From: Clytia hemisphaerica | Lineage: Eukaryota > Cnidaria > Hydrozoa > Leptothecata > Clytiidae | Assembly: GCA_902728285.1 (NCBI GenBank) | Contig: CACVBU010000351.1 | Location: 1,659,136-1,723,135 of the forward strand | Length of the DNA: 64,000 nucleotides | Direction of reading: 5' to 3' | Shown here: piece after piece, positions 60,501 through 64,000 of the stretch | Position numbering within the stretch: the first letter of the stretch is position 1 | Layout: each line of letters opens with the position of its first letter | Translations under genes and position numbers: made by a program | The notes under the pieces: model-generated | Seen by the model: only the letters and a program-made list of their open reading frames with translations | Told to the model about the DNA's origin: nothing | Databases searched by the model: none

Positions 60501-63500
60501 AGATTTGGAAACGTTTAACTAAAATGGCCATATCAGTTAGACGCAACCGATATGGAGACTGGCATGTCATCCAGCTCAGAGTGACTTCCATGAATGTAAA
60601 TTAACTGAAACATTCCTCCAAGAAGTATTTCTTTTAAATAAAAACAAGCAAACAAAGGTTTAGAAACGTTAAACTAAAATGGCCATATCAGTTAGATGCA
60701 ACCGATATGGACACTGTCATGTCATCAAGCTAAGGGTGACTTTGATTAATGAAAATTAACTGAAACATTCTTCCCAGAAGTACTTCTTTTCAATATTATC
60801 AAGCAAACAAAGATTTGGAAACATAAAACTAAAATAACTGTATCGGTTAGACGCAACCAATATGGACACTGGCATGTCATCCAGCTCAGAGTGACTTCGA
60901 TGAATGTAGATTAACTGAAGCATTCCTCAAAGAAATATATCTTTTCAATAAAAACAAGCAAACAAAGATTTGGAAACGTTTGACTAAAATGGCGATATCG
61001 GTTAGACGCAACCGATATGGACACTGACACGTCATCAAGCTAAGAGTGACTTTGATGAATGAAAATTAACTGAAACATTCTTCCAAGAAGTACTTCTTTT
61101 CAATATTAACAAGCAAACAAACATTTGGAAACATGAAACTAAAATGGCCAATTCGGCTAGACGCGACCGATATGGACATTGGCATGTCATCCAGCTCAGA
61201 GTGACTTCCATGAACGTAAATTAACTGAAACATTCTCGAAGAAGTATTTCTTTTCAATAAAAACAAGCAAACAAAGATTTGGAAACAAGAAACTAAAATG
61301 GCCATATCGGTTAGACGCAACCGATATAGACACTGACATGTCATCAAGCTTAGAGTGAATTTGATGAATGAAAATTAACTAAATTATTCTTCCCAGAAGT
61401 ACTCCTTTTCAATATTAACAAGAAAACAAAGATTTGGAAACATTAAACTAAAATGGCCATATCGGTTAGACGAAACCGATATGGACACTGGCATGTCATC
61501 CAGATCAGAGTGACTTCCATGAATGTAAACTAACTGAAACTTCCTCCAAGAAGTATTTCTTTTCAATAAAAATAAGCAAACAAAAATTTAGAAAGGTTAA
61601 ACTAAAATGGCCATATCGGTTAGATGCAACCGATATGGACACTGACATGTCATCAAGCTAAGAGTGACTTTGATGCATGAAAGTTAACTGAAACATTCTT
61701 CACAGAAGTACTTCTTTTCAATATTATCAAGCAAACAAAGATTTGGAAACATAAAACTAAAATGGCCATATCGGTTAGACGCAACCGATATGGACACTGG
61801 CATGTCATCCAGCTCAGAGTGACTTCCATGAATGTAAATTAACTGAAACATCTTCCAAGAAGTATTTCTTTTCAATAAAAACTAGCAAACTAAGATTTGG
61901 AAACAAGAAACTAAAATGGCCATATCGGTTAGACGCAACCGATATAGACACTGACATGTCATCAAGCTTAGAGTGAATTTGATGAATGAAAATTAACTAA
62001 ATTATTCTTCCCAGAAGTACTCCTTTTCAATATTAACAAGAAAACGAAGATTTGGAAACATTAAACTAAAATGGCCATATCGGTTAGACGAAACCGATAT
62101 GGACACTGGCATGTCATCCAATCAGAGTGACTTCCATGAATGTAAACTAACTGAAACATTCCTCCAAAAAGTATTTCTTTTCAATAATAACAAGCAAACA
62201 AAGATTTGGAAACATTAAACTAAAATGGCCATATCGGTTAGACGCAACCGATATGGACTCTGGCATGTCATCCAGCTCAGAGTGACTTCCATGAATGTAA
62301 ATTAACTGAAACATCTTCCAAGAAGTATTTCCTTTCAATAATAACAAGCAAACAAAGATTTGGAAACATTAAACTAAAATGGCCGTATCGGTTAGACGCA
62401 ACCGATATGGACACTGACATGTCATCAAGCTTAGAGTGACTTTGATGAATCAAAATTAACTGAAACATTGTTCCCAGAAGTACTTCTTTTCAATATTATC
62501 AAGCGAACAAAGAATTGGAAACATAAAACTAAAATGGCTATATCGGTTAGACGCAACCAATATGGACACTGGCATGTCATCCAGCTCGGAGTGACTTCGA
62601 TGAATGTAAATTGACTGAAACATTCCTTCAAGAAGTATTTCTTTTCAATAAAAACAAGCAAATAAAGATTTAGAAACGTTTAACTAAAATGGCCATATCG
62701 GTTAGATGCAACCGATATGGACACTGACATGTCATCAAGCTTAGAGTGACTTTGATGAATGAAAATTAACTGAATTATTCTTCCCAGAAGTACTCCTTTC
62801 AATATTACTGAAACATTCAGTACTTCTTTTCGATATTAACAAGCAAATAAAAATTTGGAAACGTTTAACTAAAATGGCCATATCGGTTGGACGCAACCAA
62901 TATGGACACTGGTATGTCATCCAGCTCAGAGCAACTTCGATGAATGTAAATTAACTTAAACATCCCTCCAAGAAGTACTTCTTTTCAATAAAAACAAGCA
63001 AATAAAGATTTGGAAACGGTTAACTAAAATGGCCATATCAGTTAGACGCAACCGATATGGAGACTGGCATGTCATCAAGCTTAGAATGACTTTGATGAAT
63101 GAAAATTAACTGAAACATTCTTCCCAGAAGTACTTCTTTTCAATATTAACAAGCAAATAAAAATTTGGAAACGTTTAACTAAAATGGCCATATCGGTTGG
63201 ACGCAACCGATATGGACACTGACATTTCATCAATCTAAGAGTGACTTTGATGAATGAAAATAAACTGGAACATTCTTCACAGAAGTAGTCCTTTTCAATA
63301 TTAACACGAAAACAAAGATTTGGAAACATAAAACTAAAATGGCCATATCGGTTAGACACAACCAATATGGACAATGACATGTCATCAAGCTTAGAGTGAC
63401 TTTGATGAATCAAAATTAACTGAAACATTTTTCCTAGAAGTACTCCTTTTTAATATTAACGAGAAAACAAAGATTTGGAAACATTAATCTAAAATGGCCA

Positions 63501-64000
63501 ACACTGGCATGTCATCCAGCTCAGTGTGACTTCCATGAATGTAAATTAACTGAAACATCTTCCAAGAAGTATTTCTTTTCAATAAAAACAAGCAAACTAA
63601 AATTTGGAAACATGAAACTAAGATGGCCATATCGGTTATACGCAACCGATATGGACACTGACATGTCATCAAGCTTAGAATGACTTTGATGAATGAAAAT
63701 CAACTGAAACATTCTTCCCAGAAGTACTTCTTTTCATTATTAACAAGCAAATAAAAATTTGGAAACGTTTAACTAAAATGGCCATATCGGTTGGACGCAA
63801 CCGATATGGACACTGACATTTCATCAATCTAAGAGTGACTTTGATGGATGAAAACTAACTGGAACATTCTTCACAGAAGTACTCCTTTTCAATATTAACA
63901 CGAAAACAAAGATTTGGAAACATTAAACTAAAATGGCAATATCGGTTAGACGCAACCGATATGGACACTGGCATGTCATCCTGATCAGAGTGACTTCCAT
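54510..64000 (+). repeat. 155-bp satellite array, segment 7 (diverged)
   Basis: About 61 monomers in forward orientation, the most diverged in the window. Typical changes are CAATAAAAACAAGC for CAATATTAACAAGC, AAGTATTTCTTTTC for AAGTACTTCTTTTC, and loss of one dyad arm. A block at about 57.7-59.4 kb recurs at about 62.2-64.0 kb, at first 4.5 kb apart. Three copies of a chimeric monomer (GAATTATTCTTCCCAG... then CTGAAACATTCAGTACTTC) lie near 58.29, 60.30 and 62.80 kb. The array continues past the window end. Most short minus-strand ORFs here are reading frames through the satellite. Confidence 0.96.

Overview
The window is eukaryotic, most likely from an invertebrate animal. It is AT-rich and dominated by a 155-bp tandem satellite. 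The embedded genes are those of cut-and-paste DNA transposons: a Tc1/mariner-type transposase, a FLYWCH-MULE transposase, and a KDZ-like transposase beside a DUF3987-like NTPase. One gene shows GT-AG splice signals. I see no host single-copy gene, tRNA, rRNA, CRISPR or bacterial operon. The host species cannot be named from this sequence.

Layout. Satellite monomers run in one orientation from base 1 to 35495. They are interrupted at about 2.9, 6.2 and 8.0 kb by three near-identical copies of a 1.2-kb insert rich in ACCGGTTT motifs. From 9.2 to 35.5 kb the array is uninterrupted, and parts of it have a four-monomer (620-bp) higher-order period. A Tc1/mariner element with an intact 362-codon transposase and a clipped right end lies at 35496-37306. 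It is followed by 1.3 kb of inverted satellite (37307-38615). The array then resumes in the original orientation and is visibly more diverged.

Two larger transposons sit in that diverged part. The first (42601-49397) is bounded by TTAA on both sides. It has CCCTA... terminal inverted repeats, further inverted-repeat blocks in the same order from both ends, and a pair of 84-bp-unit tandem arrays in opposite orientation. Inside are two divergently transcribed genes: a DUF3987-like P-loop NTPase, and a cysteine-cluster plus KDZ-like transposase broken by one in-frame TGA. The second (50148-54509) is a MULE whose inverted ends are built of 15-16-bp G-rich tandem repeats, with a FLYWCH/MULE transposase broken by one TAA. 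Diverged satellite then runs to the end of the window and contains a duplicated block of about 1.7 kb.

How the parts relate. The satellite looks like a centromeric or heterochromatic array: a homogenised interior, a mutated flank, repeated segmental duplications and transposon insertions. Each monomer carries an 11-bp inverted repeat around a 6-bp loop. The most unusual item is the TTAA-flanked element, because a KDZ-type transposase, a DUF3987 NTPase, piggyBac-like termini and inverted 84-bp arrays appear to form one unit. All three autonomous-type transposons also carry the palindromic bZIP (CRE) site TGACGTCA, eight times in total, while the satellite monomer has none. Family assignments come from motifs I recognise and were not checked by database search.
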